The translations under genes and the position numbers were made by a program. Below the pieces are notes generated by a model that searched no databases, had not been told where the DNA came from, and saw nothing but the letters and a program-made list of their open reading frames with translations. DNA of 22,622 bases from Spirochaetaceae bacterium (GTDB taxonomy: Bacteria > Spirochaetota > Spirochaetia > SZUA-6 > Bin103), in assembly GCA_026710565.1 (NCBI GenBank), contig JAPOQV010000410.1, forward strand, positions 1 to 22,622, read 5' to 3'. Shown piece after piece: positions 22,456-22,622 of this stretch. Position 1 is the first letter of the stretch. Every line of letters starts with the position of its first letter.

Positions 22456-22622
22456 GCGGCCGCGGCCTGCCGCACGCCGTTCTCGAGCAGCAGCAGGCCG
22501 TCTGCCCGAGCCGGCATGCTGCGCGTCCAGCGCGGGTGGTTGACAGGGTCCAGGAACGCCTCCGGGTGCGGCATCAGCCCGAACACCCGGCCGCTCGCGT
22601 CGCACAGGCCGGCCGCCGCCGC
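22452..22622 (-). CDS. purQ: Phosphoribosylformylglycinamidine synthase, glutaminase subunit (C-terminal end only)
   Basis: The last 56 residues of a class I glutamine amidotransferase; the rest lies beyond the right edge. GRVFGLMPHPEAF contains the catalytic His and Glu of the triad in the form typical of PurQ and of the C-terminal domain of fused PurL. NHPRWTR followed by DGLLLLENGV is the usual PurQ ending. PurQ supplies ammonia for the fourth step of purine synthesis. Whether it is a separate subunit or the end of a large PurL cannot be seen here. The stop overlaps the next ATG. Confidence 0.82.
   Translation of the reverse strand, partial: AAAAGLCDASGRVFGLMPHPEAFLDPVNHPRWTRSMPARADGLLLLENGVRQAAAA

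Overview
This is a GC-rich, densely packed stretch of bacterial chromosome. Sampled lines of 60 bases in the housekeeping genes run at about 67-75% G+C. The best taxonomic clue is a 94-residue FlgM-like protein (15190-15474) whose N-terminal Leu-Gly-Pro-Ile-Asp and C-terminal pattern I recognise from spirochaete FlgM proteins. Together with the diderm-type envelope genes, this suggests a high-GC member of the Spirochaetota, possibly marine or host-associated. That assignment is inference and would need marker-gene phylogeny.

Layout from left to right. (1) 1-753, minus: malate dehydrogenase, cut by the left edge. (2) 979-3459, plus: a lipoprotein-like S8 subtilisin with a C-terminal region resembling an autotransporter barrel, followed 5 nt later by a 798-residue GH20/GH67-like protein (3465-5861). 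(3) 5928-8884, plus: a compact folate operon of folE, a folB-folP fusion, folK and a PTR1/FolM-like short-chain reductase; the folE/folB-folP and folK/reductase pairs each overlap by 4 nt. (4) 8889-11949, minus: a CUT1-type sugar ABC importer (binding protein and two permeases, no ATPase), divergent from a GH127 glycosidase that overlaps a PhyH-type dioxygenase (12222-14974, plus). The intergenic space between them holds a good promoter and several dyads. (5) 14972-15047: a 76-bp element with perfect 18-bp terminal inverted repeats that supplies the stop codon of the dioxygenase gene. (6) 15190-17253, plus: flgM-like gene, Nif3-family gene, lspA and a small membrane protein. (7) 17257-18000, minus: a HpcH/HpaI aldolase. 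(8) 18003-20929: an accessory patch with an integrase fragment, a PIN-domain toxin candidate and an XRE-ImmA/IrrE protein, bounded by tRNA-Ala(GGC) at 20930-21003. (9) 21107-22622, minus: a 1-Cys peroxiredoxin, a nucleotidyltransferase-like protein and the C-terminal end of purQ, cut by the right edge.

How the genes fit together. The folate block encodes GTP cyclohydrolase I, dihydroneopterin aldolase, dihydropteroate synthase and HPPK, and its terminal reductase could provide pterin or dihydrofolate reduction. The sugar block looks like uptake of an arabinose-containing oligosaccharide plus its hydrolysis, with an unexplained oxygenase step. The patch next to tRNA-Ala looks like a decayed integrative element that left a toxin-antitoxin-like pair behind. 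I saw no CRISPR array, rRNA or complete insertion sequence. The most useful leads are the divergent FolB-FolP fusion, the 76-bp inverted-repeat element, the GH127-PhyH pairing, and the tRNA-Ala island remnant.
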